Below are positions 36,968 through 47,800 of a stretch of 64,000 nucleotides of DNA, piece after piece; position 1 is the stretch's first letter, and every line of letters starts with the position of its first letter. A program made the translations under genes and the position numbers. The DNA is taken from the NCBI RefSeq assembly GCF_002871935.1, contig NZ_PNHQ01000002.1, forward strand, positions 1-64,000, in the 5' to 3' direction. Below the pieces are notes generated by a model. That model searched no databases, was not told the DNA's origin, and worked only from the letters and a program-made list of their open reading frames with translations. The stretch is from Aerococcus viridans. Its GTDB lineage: Bacteria > Bacillota > Bacilli > Lactobacillales > Aerococcaceae.

Positions 36968-37173
36968 TATTTCTCCTCCTTATTAAATTCTCTATTAGAT
37001 ACGCCTGTAATCGTCCCTAAAAACGCTGTAAAGGCTGTTAAGATGGTCAGCGCTGTGTCTGTATTCTCCCATCCTAACGTCTGTCCTAACACGCCTAGAA
37101 ACACGCCTAGCGCTGGAAGAAATATCCACACGAGCCATTTCAGCGTGTCATAAGTTTTATTTTTCAATTTCAT
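36967..37173 (-). CDS. phage holin, r1t-like
   Basis: 68 residues. Begins MKLKNKTYDTLKWLVWIFLPALGV with two membrane segments (LVWIFLPALGVFLGVLG and ALTILTAFTAFLGTITGV) and a charged tail, the layout of r1t-type holins. It makes membrane pores that let the endolysin reach the wall. ATG at 37173 has AAGGAG 7 bases upstream; the frame extends to 37191. It overlaps the upstream gene and the endolysin start. Confidence 0.88.
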   Translation of the reverse strand: MKLKNKTYDTLKWLVWIFLPALGVFLGVLGQTLGWENTDTALTILTAFTAFLGTITGVSNREFNKEEK

Positions 37174-37516
37174 TCGATTGACTCCTTTCAATTAGTTTAT
37201 TCTTCAGATTTCCATTCTCAATTCTTAACTGACTGTTTTCTTCTCGCAACTCATCATTGATGCGCTCTAACTTGATGACCTCGTCTGCATGACGCTTTTT
37301 CATTTCGTGGATTTGTCGTCTTAGCTCCGACATATCAGATTGCATACTATCCATACGAGCTTTGTTATCCTCAAGCTGTCTCTTTGTCTCGTCGTACAGC
37401 TCTTTCCACGCGGTGCTAGCATACTGCTCTCGCTCGTTTTGACTTTTGTATTTAGTACCTAAATAAGTCAAGAAAGCTGGCACAATTGCGATTAAAAGTG
37501 GATTTAGATTATCCAT
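37157..37516 (-). CDS. phage protein with N-terminal membrane anchor and coiled coil
   Basis: 119 residues. A hydrophobic N-terminus (NPLLIAIVPAFLTYLGTKY) is followed by a long charged coiled coil (residues about 40-115). It lies between a membrane protein and the holin and overlaps both, so it belongs to the lysis cassette. A spanin-like, holin-modulating or superinfection-exclusion role is possible; none is shown. Start at ATG 37516; a GTG at 37528 is weaker. Confidence 0.75.
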   Translation of the reverse strand: MDNLNPLLIAIVPAFLTYLGTKYKSQNEREQYASTAWKELYDETKRQLEDNKARMDSMQSDMSELRRQIHEMKKRHADEVIKLERINDELREENSQLRIENGNLKNKLIERSQSNEIEK

Positions 37517-37892
37517 CTTTAAAATCACCTCTTAGCGAGATACCAAAGCTTAGTACTGCCACACTCATCGTTAGCACCCCCACCGTGTTAGGTGGGTCGG
37601 TCATTATGAAGCTAAAGCTAAAGAAAGCCCACATAAATGTGAAAACAGGCAGTGCTATCTGTTTGATTTTCTTTTGATTTAAAATTGTAGCAACGATATA
37701 AATTGCCCCTAAAACAACAAACGAAGCACCTATATATTTGTGGTCAAATAAATCTCGAATTCGTTGGTATATTCGATAATTTAGCAATATTTCAGGATTT
37801 AGAAATAATTGCCAACCATACACGATGGATGTCAAAGACAACAAATAAGAGTCGAAATAGTAGATGATATGCTCTTTAATCTTTCGCCACAT
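37509..37892 (-). CDS. phage membrane protein of unknown function
   Basis: 127 residues with three to four hydrophobic segments and a charged C-terminal tail. I do not recognise a family. GAGG and AGGAG sites precede the ATG. It is the first gene of the overlapping lysis cluster. Confidence 0.75.
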   Translation of the reverse strand: MWRKIKEHIIYYFDSYLLSLTSIVYGWQLFLNPEILLNYRIYQRIRDLFDHKYIGASFVVLGAIYIVATILNQKKIKQIALPVFTFMWAFFSFSFIMTDPPNTVGVLTMSVAVLSFGISLRGDFKDG

Positions 37893-37944
37893 ACCTCACG
37901 CTCCTTTCAAAATAAAAGGGCAGTCCTAAGACCACCCCAGTACG

Positions 37945-38217
37945 CTATTCTGCTGTTTCTTCTTTAACTTCTTTGGTTTCTGAATTTGTAACAAATACTT
38001 TGTAAGTCGCTTTTTGATTGCTGAATTTCCCTAGCATTTCTTGGACTTGTCGCATTTGTTCCGCTTGTTCTTTGGTGTCGTATTTAGTAGCTGAATTTGC
38101 GTCAGAGTACCAATACACTGACCCGTTGAAATCATTGAATTGTAAGACTTCTTCTACGCCTGACTCTGCTTCTTTCACCACGAAATATTTGATTGTAGTT
38201 GTTTCATATTTACTCAT
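37945..38217 (-). CDS. small phage protein, unknown
   Basis: 90 residues, hydrophilic, with an acidic and lysine-rich C-terminus. The middle (FNGSVYWYSDANSATKYDT) suggests a small beta-rich fold. Start ATG overlaps the preceding stop (TAATG) and has AAGGAG upstream. It sits between the tail fibre gene cluster and the lysis genes. Confidence 0.75.
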   Translation of the reverse strand: MSKYETTTIKYFVVKEAESGVEEVLQFNDFNGSVYWYSDANSATKYDTKEQAEQMRQVQEMLGKFSNQKATYKVFVTNSETKEVKEETAE

Positions 38218-38648
38218 TATTTAATCTCCTTTTCTGCTTCATAAGCATCCATTAAAGTGTCGTATAATTCTGCATCTTGACCTGACAATGGCACATCTAA
38301 ATTATCTAAAGCGTTAAACATAGCTTCGTATTTAGTTGAGTATTCTCCAAAGCTGATTTCTGCTTGCTCATTTTCAATTCCTTTGTATTTCGAGTTGTAC
38401 TCGTCGAAGTCTAAATCTTCATTAAATGTCAATTTCCCTTTGTCATCAGCAATCAAATCGCCGTTTTCATCAGTTTCGAAATACTCTTTTTGCAAGGCTT
38501 CTAAGTCCTCTAGAAATTCTTTGTTCTTTTCTTCTAGCCGTTTAAGAAATTTAGTGCGTCCACGACTAGCCTTACCAGTTAAAGCTAAGCTATTTAATAA
38601 GTTGTGGATTGGTGCCACATAAGTATTCTTAATCTTAATTGATTTCAT
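38217..38648 (-). CDS. phage DUF1617-like protein
   Basis: 143 residues, strongly acidic, largely helical. Begins MKSIKIKNTYVAPIHNLLNSLALTGKASRGRTKFLKRL, a start typical of DUF1617 proteins that follow the tail fibre gene in lactic acid bacterial phages. Function unknown. It starts 3 bases after the large tail gene, so the two are translationally coupled. Confidence 0.75.
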   Translation of the reverse strand: MKSIKIKNTYVAPIHNLLNSLALTGKASRGRTKFLKRLEEKNKEFLEDLEALQKEYFETDENGDLIADDKGKLTFNEDLDFDEYNSKYKGIENEQAEISFGEYSTKYEAMFNALDNLDVPLSGQDAELYDTLMDAYEAEKEIK

Positions 38649-38651
38649 TCG

Positions 38652-41600
38652 TCATGCTCCTTTTAATAACGCTAATTCATCTTGTAAACTCGCTATTTTT
38701 TGTTCTAATTTGGCTACTTTGTCGTCTACTTTAGTATTTAACTGCTGAATAGCCAACGTGTTATACATCGTTTGCTTACCAGCATCGATGCCATAGATAT
38801 CACTTTCACTGTCATACGTCATCAGTTCTGGTGTGTTTTGGGCAATTAGACCAATATCTACATACTCGCCATTTTTCCTCCAGTAATACTCAACTAATTT
38901 CCAACGTTCGATTGCTTCTAAAGCTTTGATAGCAGTCTGCTTGATATTGGTTTTCAATCGCTCATCAGAGTTGTAAGATAGCTTTCCTACCCTAGCAATA
39001 TCATTACCATTCATGTCGATACCAGTATATGCTCTAATCGTACCGTCTACTGCCAATTTAGTTGACCCAGCAATCGCTAAGTCATGTCGTAAACTTGCAT
39101 TGTAGTACATACTAGAGTTTTGCTGACCAAATATGTAACCACCATGTCGGAAATTTAAACGATAAGCATTTTCGATTGGACGAGAAAGCATATCCAAAGA
39201 AGTGTGTATAGATACTTTACCGCTATCTTGTGGAGAAATTGTCAAAGCGTCATTATATCCATTATCAATACTTGCTGATGATGATACGTACGCAAGTGAT
39301 AATACATGGTTGTAATTGACACCGATTCCGACAGTATGACGTTGACGGCCTCCCCACATAATATTTTCGTCACCATAATTACCGTTGGTGTAATCTCGAC
39401 TAGCTTTAAAGTAACCAATCGCACCAGCTTTATTACCTTGACCGTTAAACAAGTCCATACCTGTTGGTGTAAAGTAAGTACGTCGCCAGTCTCCTGTACC
39501 TGTCGTATACATCCCTGTGCCGTCAACTCTTACATGTTGCCCATTGGCTTCTTGCCAGTGTGTACGTATAAACTCACTGATATTACCAGTAAGTCGGTTA
39601 GTATCGATCGAGTTCGCCCGTATCCGTGAACCGTCTAGCGTACCAGTCGTGATATTGTCTGCGTTAACCTTAATAGCATTCACTTCTTTTGCCCAGAAGG
39701 CACCATCAACACTAGTTTGTCCAGATAAGGCTATTTTATTCCCTTGAATAACTACCCCTTGAGTGTTTATATTGATTTGGTTAGAGATGTCACCTTTTGA
39801 TACTTTTAAGTTAATATTATCTGATAATTGAGTAATCTTACTTGCACTAGTCTCGCCTACATTAATAATGTCGTACTCTGATAAGTACCATGTAAAGGCT
39901 GATGATGCACCAGTAACAGATAGATGGCCAAAAGTTGAAAATGTTCCGCTAGTACCAAATCTATAATAGTAAGCGTATGTTTCCCATTTACCAGTACCCT
40001 TGTTATCTGTTAGCCATCCAGATGACCAGCCATTACCTAAGCCATTTTGGTTGTATGCAAAGCTTCTGCCCGTTGGCAAGTAAGCTACAAATTTAATAAC
40101 CACCGTACCGTTAGCCCAACTTGTAGTTGATTTAGCTATACCCCCACGATTAGGTGCTGTTGCGCTAGAAGTACCATGATTTAGTCTAAGTCTCCATTTT
40201 CCGTAAGGTTGCCCTGACGTGGTTGGCGACTCTCTTAGCATTGTAATTGTGTCTGTTTTACCATTATCATAAATGCTAATACTATTATTGCCCTTATCAA
40301 AATATGGGTCGTCAGTCATACCCGTTCCACTTGCCATACCAGCAAGTAAGTTAGTCCGTTCAATAACTTCCGTCTGGAACATTTGACTCGTCTGCACCAT
40401 GCGACTGACATTTTCGCCAACTGCACTATCAGTCGTCCCTAACGTGCGATCGAATAAGTTCGCCCGATTAATCAATTTCTGGTAATCAGCTAAGTAGCTT
40501 GTTGGCGTTTCTTGGATTTTAGCAATCAAGGCTTCGTTTCCATCAGCAGTCTGTTTGACTTGATTGAGACTTGTTGTAGTTGCATACTTACTCAATTCTG
40601 ATTTATCTGCTTTATTAACTAGTGTGGATTGCACATTAGATATAATGGTCTTGTTACCATCAGCAGTGGATTTTACATCATTAATCCTTGTTGACAAGCT
40701 ACCTGTGTCGCTTTTAATAGCGGTTAAGGTCTCCTGTACCAGTTTATCTGTGGCTTCGTAATCACGCTTGAATAAGCTAAATTCCTTAGTACCTAGCATG
40801 TCCGAAATAGCTGGTTGCCAATCAATACCTACCGTTCCTTCTACTAATGTAGCCCAGTAGATTTCTCCGTTGGAACTGCTGGATGACGGATAATTATAAA
40901 GTGATACTCTATTCTCTGTCATATTATTAATCGTATATTGCGTTGCAGTAAAACTTATTTCCCACACTCTACGATTCTTCAGGGCGTTGTAGGTAGTATC
41001 TGTTCTAATAACATTAGCTGTACCATTTCCCATGAAATCGCCCATTCTCACAAGACCGTTAGGTGTATAGAGCATAAAGTGTTCACGGTTACTAAATCCA
41101 AATAATCTAAAAGTATATGTTTTACCTACTTCTAAAGGCTTAGTTAACCACCAAGTTGCTATACGATATTCTGTATTTACGATTGATGGGCTATCCTCAC
41201 TATTATGCCAGCTATCTTTCAATAAGTTTCTAGCGCTCGATAAGTCTTTAATACTGCCTTCAAGCGTCGTCACACTCTCTCTGACGCCCTTGATACCACT
41301 CTCATAGGTAGCTTGACTCACCTTACCGCCCAATAAACCATCCGTTTCAGTTTTAGTGTAAACACTCTTCAAACTTTCAGCGGTCTCTGTACGGATGTTT
41401 TGAGCAAGAGTAGTTAAGTCACCAGTTTTAGCATAGCTAGTCAATTCCTGACGCACTTTTCCAGCTTCTGATGTCGCTTGTGTACGTGCGTATGACTCTG
41501 TTGCTAAACCGTTTAAATCCGTTGATTTCGCATAACCAGTTAAGCTCTCTGTGATTTGAGTGGCTGTTTGTGTTTTCACGCTTTCGTTAAACTGATTTAA

Positions 41601-43976
41601 TGCAGTGCTTACGTCAGCACTCGTTACTTTCTGACTGATTTCGCCCTTTAAATCATCCACTGACTGCTCAACAGTTGACAGCTTACCACCCATTTGACTA
41701 GCTTTTTCAAAGGCGTTATTAGCTGTATTTCGCACTGTGGCTAAGTCACTTTCTACCCGTTTCTCCATGCTATCCACTGCATTAAGCATATTCGCTATCA
41801 CGGTAGATAATTTTCTAAAGGCTATTTGACTAAAATCAGCTATACTGCTTGCGATACGCACATAGCTTGCGTTTGATGGCATAATAAGTTCATTATCCGG
41901 TGTAGCAGTAAAGTATTTCAACCCTGTTCCGATGTCTGTCTTGATTTCTTTGCCATCGTAATAAGCTATCGCATTACGGTTAGCATCATAAAAGTAGACT
42001 TGATAAACGGCATACCCACCAATTAACTTATATCTTTCTCCACTATCTACTCGTATATAGTCGGTAGTTTTATAAGCATTATTAGACATTAACTTACCTT
42101 GAGCATTCAGCCAATAGCCATTATTTAAACTATTAAGACTAATAAGGTTTTCACCAAATTCTTGCATTGCTCTATCGACGTTTCTCAATGCGGATAAAGC
42201 ATTGTTATAGCCACTATTAATTAGCGTATATAAGTTATTTTGATTACTTAATTTAACCGTATCAGCGCCACCAGTAGCCGTAGAATAGCTTAGACGTACA
42301 AAACCATCAGCAGGGGCATTAAATGTGCCTGTGTTACCAAAATAAGCCGTACCGCTTGGTGTCAGTACAACTTTACTACCGTCATAATAACCGAGATTAT
42401 TTTTACCAGTATCGTAAAATGCTAACTTATAATAATGCGATACGGTTGATTCAAGAGATAATAAATCATCTTTATTAACAGGGATATAATCGGTAGTGTC
42501 ATATCCATTGTTAGCGACTAACTCACCATAGTTGGTTAGCCAAGTTTTATGATTCGTTACTGTTTGGTCTGTGACCAAGTCTTCCGCTAACTGACCATTT
42601 AGGCTAGCAATCATCTTCTGATGCTCACCTAATAAATTATCTGCAACACCTACTTTATCCAAAGCACTTTTGGCCTTAGTATCAGCTTCTGCGATTGAAA
42701 TAGTCATATCTTGCGTTTTCTTCTCAATTTCGGCGAATTGACGCTCAAATGCCGTTTTATCAAAACTAACTCGACGCCATTCAACGCCATTCCAGCCGTA
42801 AATTACAACATCCTCTCTACTAGTATCGTACCAGGTATCCCCAATATTTAATTTATACTCTTGAGGATTAGGCGCTTTACTGCTCCAATAGTTATTAGTT
42901 TTCCCATCTGCACTAACTCTTACCTCAGTTACCTCTCTACGAGTTTGAGCTATTTCATCTCTTAGTTCATTGATACTATTTTGGGTTTTAGCCTGCCCAC
43001 TGATTGCTTCGTGCACCATGCCAAGAGAGTTAGCTGTGATGTTATGGTCGATTAGTTCACCGCTAGTATCGTATTTACTGGTATAGCTAACAATTCGAAT
43101 TTTTCGTTTAAAACCTAAATCCTCATTAATCGCCATAATATAGTCGCCTTCTTGAGGCTGTTTGTATTCATATCCGGCTTTAGTGAGGTCAGCCATATCA
43201 AGTGCTACACTAATAGAGTAGCTACCTTCCACGTTATTCTCTAATCTTGCCTTTAAACTATTAGAATTTGTATAACGTTCATCAACTACAGGGTCAGCAT
43301 CTAATCTTCCGTAGATTTCGACTAAAGGGCTGAGGTATTCTACTTCAAGACGACCTTTAGAGTGGTCTTCTTTATCAAACCAAGCTCCAAAACCTTTTTG
43401 AGCAGTCACAAAATCTCCGATATTCTTTTCAATTGATAAATCATTTAGGTTAAAACCCTTACGAACCACTGTAGATAAGTCGTTTCCAACCCTATCTAAT
43501 ACACGAACCACACTGCCGTTGACACTGAATTCTACACCAGCAGAATTAATTACGTCATTAAATAAGGCCAATCGGCTTCTATATCCAAAACTTTGCTTCT
43601 CAAAAGCCCCAACCTTCGAATCTAGTCGATAGGAATAATCTGTCCCTTTGAAGATAAAATCAAGATAGGTTTGCATTGTGTGGCTACCATCACGCAATTG
43701 CTCATTTTTAGCGCTTTTTGAAAAATCATAGAAAAAGCTATGAACCGCGTCGAAATCAACCTGAATCACTTCACCTAAATCGACAGGCTTAGCGTATATG
43801 AAAGCATACGTTTCACCTTCAAAGCGTAATTTCCACCCACGATCAATCCCATGGATGACCTCTTCATTAGTGTAGATAGTTCCTGAGATAGACTTTTCGC
43901 CATTTACGCCGTGGGTCACACCAAATTCAGCTAAAGCCCCATGGCCTTTACCTTTTTCATCAATAATATATAGCAA
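38652..43976 (-). CDS. tail endopeptidase/receptor-binding protein with S74 intramolecular chaperone
   Basis: 1774 residues. The N-terminal 350 or so residues resemble the Prophage_tail/Tal family that forms the tail tip. Residues about 480-710 hold two similar modules, each with TTDYI, YYDG and a C-terminal YVR or FVR strand. A long helical region with many DATVNT-type heptads follows, then probable receptor-binding beta regions. The last 120 residues are a peptidase S74 chaperone (SDERLKTNIKQ, VDIGLIAQNTPELM, then a coiled coil), which trimerises the fibre and then cuts itself off. The start is TTG at 43976, 7 bases after GGAGG. Confidence 0.88.
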   Translation of the reverse strand: MLYIIDEKGKGHGALAEFGVTHGVNGEKSISGTIYTNEEVIHGIDRGWKLRFEGETYAFIYAKPVDLGEVIQVDFDAVHSFFYDFSKSAKNEQLRDGSHTMQTYLDFIFKGTDYSYRLDSKVGAFEKQSFGYRSRLALFNDVINSAGVEFSVNGSVVRVLDRVGNDLSTVVRKGFNLNDLSIEKNIGDFVTAQKGFGAWFDKEDHSKGRLEVEYLSPLVEIYGRLDADPVVDERYTNSNSLKARLENNVEGSYSISVALDMADLTKAGYEYKQPQEGDYIMAINEDLGFKRKIRIVSYTSKYDTSGELIDHNITANSLGMVHEAISGQAKTQNSINELRDEIAQTRREVTEVRVSADGKTNNYWSSKAPNPQEYKLNIGDTWYDTSREDVVIYGWNGVEWRRVSFDKTAFERQFAEIEKKTQDMTISIAEADTKAKSALDKVGVADNLLGEHQKMIASLNGQLAEDLVTDQTVTNHKTWLTNYGELVANNGYDTTDYIPVNKDDLLSLESTVSHYYKLAFYDTGKNNLGYYDGSKVVLTPSGTAYFGNTGTFNAPADGFVRLSYSTATGGADTVKLSNQNNLYTLINSGYNNALSALRNVDRAMQEFGENLISLNSLNNGYWLNAQGKLMSNNAYKTTDYIRVDSGERYKLIGGYAVYQVYFYDANRNAIAYYDGKEIKTDIGTGLKYFTATPDNELIMPSNASYVRIASSIADFSQIAFRKLSTVIANMLNAVDSMEKRVESDLATVRNTANNAFEKASQMGGKLSTVEQSVDDLKGEISQKVTSADVSTALNQFNESVKTQTATQITESLTGYAKSTDLNGLATESYARTQATSEAGKVRQELTSYAKTGDLTTLAQNIRTETAESLKSVYTKTETDGLLGGKVSQATYESGIKGVRESVTTLEGSIKDLSSARNLLKDSWHNSEDSPSIVNTEYRIATWWLTKPLEVGKTYTFRLFGFSNREHFMLYTPNGLVRMGDFMGNGTANVIRTDTTYNALKNRRVWEISFTATQYTINNMTENRVSLYNYPSSSSSNGEIYWATLVEGTVGIDWQPAISDMLGTKEFSLFKRDYEATDKLVQETLTAIKSDTGSLSTRINDVKSTADGNKTIISNVQSTLVNKADKSELSKYATTTSLNQVKQTADGNEALIAKIQETPTSYLADYQKLINRANLFDRTLGTTDSAVGENVSRMVQTSQMFQTEVIERTNLLAGMASGTGMTDDPYFDKGNNSISIYDNGKTDTITMLRESPTTSGQPYGKWRLRLNHGTSSATAPNRGGIAKSTTSWANGTVVIKFVAYLPTGRSFAYNQNGLGNGWSSGWLTDNKGTGKWETYAYYYRFGTSGTFSTFGHLSVTGASSAFTWYLSEYDIINVGETSASKITQLSDNINLKVSKGDISNQININTQGVVIQGNKIALSGQTSVDGAFWAKEVNAIKVNADNITTGTLDGSRIRANSIDTNRLTGNISEFIRTHWQEANGQHVRVDGTGMYTTGTGDWRRTYFTPTGMDLFNGQGNKAGAIGYFKASRDYTNGNYGDENIMWGGRQRHTVGIGVNYNHVLSLAYVSSSASIDNGYNDALTISPQDSGKVSIHTSLDMLSRPIENAYRLNFRHGGYIFGQQNSSMYYNASLRHDLAIAGSTKLAVDGTIRAYTGIDMNGNDIARVGKLSYNSDERLKTNIKQTAIKALEAIERWKLVEYYWRKNGEYVDIGLIAQNTPELMTYDSESDIYGIDAGKQTMYNTLAIQQLNTKVDDKVAKLEQKIASLQDELALLKGA

Positions 43977-43988
43977 TATTTCACCTCC

Positions 43989-44828
43989 CTATTTATAGAA
44001 TTCAATCAAGTCCACGACTTCAATCGTCCCTGTAAAATCAGTAGAGATAGGCACAGATTGATTAGATGAGGGCTTTAATTCAAAGTATTCATAATTCGTA
44101 TATTCGTTAACATTGGCAAAGTTCAACCAAGTTTCAACACCTCTCAACTGGAACACGTCTCCAGTTTTAATCTGAGTAAGACTTTTATGCTCAAATCGCT
44201 TATCGCCTACTTGTACATAAAAGTCACCTTTTTGAGCTTGTGTAGCGGTTAACTTTAAATACCATGGACTCTCAAGTTGTGAATTAGTCGCTGTACCTGC
44301 GTACGGTATAGCAGTAGTCACACGTACAGTTTTCGGAACAGTTTCGCCAAAAGGCATGCCAACCGTCTCGAAATCAATAGCGAAACCGTATAACAGTCCT
44401 GCGCCTGACTTACCCTTAAAGTTAAACTCTATATCTCCAGTGTTGATTACTCTATACCGGTAGCGTTCGGCTTCATGGTCTACTCTTGAGGTATCAATTT
44501 CTTCGTTTGATTGACCCGGCATCTCAAAATTATACAGGTCTGAAGTAGGAGACATCTTAGTGATGTAATACCCATTCTCGTCTACTATTTCAGCGTATAG
44601 TTCCTCTCGAATATCATTAAATCCTGTAACACCCATAGCGTAGAAAGTGCCTGTAATACTGATTTTCTTGGACACGAATCGGTGGCCGGATTTCACCCGA
44701 CCACTCCTATTTGTTATTTCCTGGTAATTGACTTGTAGACTCGGGGCGGATACGTCGAATGTACGAACAGCTAACCCCAAATCTGAAAGTCTGAAGCTTT
44801 TGTCTTTCTTAGTTAATAGCGCGTCCAC
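43989..44828 (-). CDS. distal tail protein (Dit, Sipho_tail)
   Basis: 279 residues of the Dit family, which joins the tail tube to the baseplate. Typical segments: VSAPSLQVNYQEITNRSG, ISITGTFYA, and the YRYRVINTG domain junction, followed by a galectin-like C-terminal domain. The start is GTG at 44828, 8 bases after GGAGG. It is between the tape measure and the tail endopeptidase gene, the conserved order. Confidence 0.9.
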   Translation of the reverse strand: MDALLTKKDKSFRLSDLGLAVRTFDVSAPSLQVNYQEITNRSGRVKSGHRFVSKKISITGTFYAMGVTGFNDIREELYAEIVDENGYYITKMSPTSDLYNFEMPGQSNEEIDTSRVDHEAERYRYRVINTGDIEFNFKGKSGAGLLYGFAIDFETVGMPFGETVPKTVRVTTAIPYAGTATNSQLESPWYLKLTATQAQKGDFYVQVGDKRFEHKSLTQIKTGDVFQLRGVETWLNFANVNEYTNYEYFELKPSSNQSVPISTDFTGTIEVVDLIEFYK

Positions 44829-44832
44829 TTAA

Positions 44833-47800
44833 TCAGCCTCCAAAATAATTTGCTTTATTTTCTTTTCGTCCTCTAATCTCGTCAACAGTCGTTTGAATTC
44901 TATCTCCGATAATCTCGTTATGCACATAAGTTTTATGCTTAGCTAACTCAACCTCGTCGATTCGTCGCTGGGCTTCATTGATGTCTGATGATAAGCCATT
45001 ATCAATGATCCGTCCGTTAGCTGTAATGGTGCTATCCATGTCAGCACTTTGGTTTGCAACTGCAGTAGCGTACTCTCGTTTAAACCCATTTATAAAGTCT
45101 AGATTAGGCGCTTGAGGAGTCATTGCTTCAGTCACTGAATCGGCGACTTGAGAGGCAGACTTGACTAGATAATTAATCATGTCTAGCATACCTACGCCAA
45201 GACCTTCAGATATGAATTCACCAATTTCCATCATCACACGAGAAGGAGAGTGGATTTTCATTGCCGACCGGATAGTTGCTGTCACTCTGTTTGCAATGCT
45301 TCTAGCGGCGGCTATTGCACTCCCTGCGCCACTCATGATACCTGACGTCAAACCGCTCATTGCAAAAATACCCGCGCCTGTCATTGGGCCACGCATGGCT
45401 CTAAAAGTGCTGACAATTCTATTAGCACCGCTTTGAGCTTGAGAAACTGCTTGGCTCATTCCGCTTCTAAAGGCAGATACCAGGCTACTCATACCGCTTC
45501 GAGTCGCTGAGACAGATTGTGAGATAGATTGTCGGATTGAATTTCTCACACGATTCATCGAGTTTTGAACTTGAGAATTAATCTGACTAAAGGCCGTTCT
45601 TGTCGAATTGCTGATATTGCTTAACCCGGATTTAAAGGTATTTTGAATAGCTGTCAATGCCGATTGGGCGTTTGACTTCATTTTGTTTAAATTGTTGGAT
45701 ACATCACTAGACATCTTATTGAAGTTGCTAGCAACATCCGAACCCATACCTTGAGTAGCACTATTCACACCGTTAGCCATGTTTGTGGCATTGGAGACTG
45801 TCTGACTAGACATATTAGCACTTTGGTTAGCTACTCCAGAGGCCATGGTGCTCGCATCAGCTACTGTTCCTAGTTGCATTTGACCTGACTGACTAGTCAC
45901 GCCACTAAGCATTGATTGCGCATTGCCTGTAACTCCGCTAGACATGCCACTCGTAGCAGTGATAGCGTTGTTCATCATGTTCTGCGCGTCAGCAGTTACG
46001 CTTGTATTCATCAAGCTCGAGTTAGTCTTAGCATTCGCTTGCATGGTTTGCATGTTCGCGTTAACGCCTGTAGCCATCGCCGAGGTATCTAACACAGCGT
46101 TAGATTGCATAGCGTTGATATCACTATTTACTCCAGTTGCCATTAAACTGGTCTGCGCAGTAGCATTCGCATTCATCGAGCTAAAATCTAAAGCTGATTG
46201 ATTAGCCATAGCGCTCGTATTCGTCTGCACAGTAGTCGCCATAGCGGCGGTGTCGGTACCTACTTGCACGCCTGCTTCCTTGGTTTTCCCTGTAACGGCA
46301 TCCCAAATACTAGTAAACGCGCCTTTAATGGCTTCTCCCACCCCAGAAATCAAGTCCGGAATGGCTTGCAAAATACCCATACCTAGCGATTTAATAATTT
46401 CCCATCCTGCTGATATGATAGATGGTATGTTTGTTAGAATGCCAATTGCAATTTGAGCAATAATTTGCAGTCCTGCGCCTAAAAGTTGAGGCAAGGCTTG
46501 AACCAACCCACTGAATAGTGCGCTAATTACCTGCATTCCTGATTGAATGATATTAGGTAACGCTTGCCCGATACCAGATATAAGCTGACCAACAATCTGA
46601 ACAGCCCCCTGAAGTATCAACGGAAGATTAGCCACTAAACCTTGAATTAAGGTTACAATTGCTTGCGCCCCGACTTGGATAAGTTGAGGCAGTAACTGCA
46701 TAGCACCTTGAACCAAGTTCATAATGATTTGAATACCAGATTGGATAATTGTTGGCAAGTTAGCGTTTAAGCTGTTCACGAAACTCATCAAAATCTGTTG
46801 CGCCGACGCAACAATTTGAGGGATATTTTGCAAAATTCCTTGCGTTAGCTGAACTAGGAATTGCATACCAGTGGCCAATAGCTGAGGCAGTGCGCTCGCA
46901 ATTGAGCTTACAAAGCTAGTCACGACTTGTAGAGCTGAGCTTATCAGCGAGGCACTGTTCTGCCCAATTCCTCTCACAAGGGAATTGATAATTGCTACTC
47001 CGCCTTGGATAATAGCCGGTAGATTAGCACTTATAGCTTGAGCCAATTGCGCTACTAGCTGAGTACCACTATTAATTAGTTGAGGTAACTGACTAACAAT
47101 ACCATTCACAAAATTAGTGATAACTTGTGGACCTTTTTCAGTTACTGTAGACAGCATTGCACTAATCTCATTACCAAAGGCGTTATTAACTATTCCTAGT
47201 CCAGCTACAACTAATCCTAAAATTGCTGCAGGCCCTAAAGCAGCTAGAGCAACACCAGCGAAACTTAGGACTGAACTCGTTAATGCTCCAAAGGCTTTCA
47301 CTCCAACCTGACCTAATGTAGCGGTTCCAGCACTAAAAGCAGTTATGGTACCTCCTAAATTCACAAAGGCCGGTGCTAGCGTCCCAACAAGTATCGAACC
47401 AATCCCCCCAATAGCCGTACCGACACTACCTAACAAACCGATTGCTGTAGGGATTAGCGGTAAAGCTAAAAGTTGGAAAATATTTACTTTTTCTAGACTT
47501 GCCAAACTCGACACTATGCCTGGCACAACGCTCTGAACTTCTCCACCAAACTGCTGAATAGCACCTTTGGCCATGTTAATCATTTCGGCCATTTTAGGTA
47601 GCCCGTTATCCGCCAAGGATTTGTCGATAGCATCCATAATTCCCTGGAGCTGAACAGTTACTGCATTCTTTAAGTTTTGGAACGAGGTTCGAATACCTTC
47701 TGTGGCGGTTTTCGCTTGTTCTGCAAAACCTTCTGTTCCTTCGTTCAGCTCTATTAATTTATCTTGGAATTGGTCAAACGTAATTTCCCCTGATTTTAGT

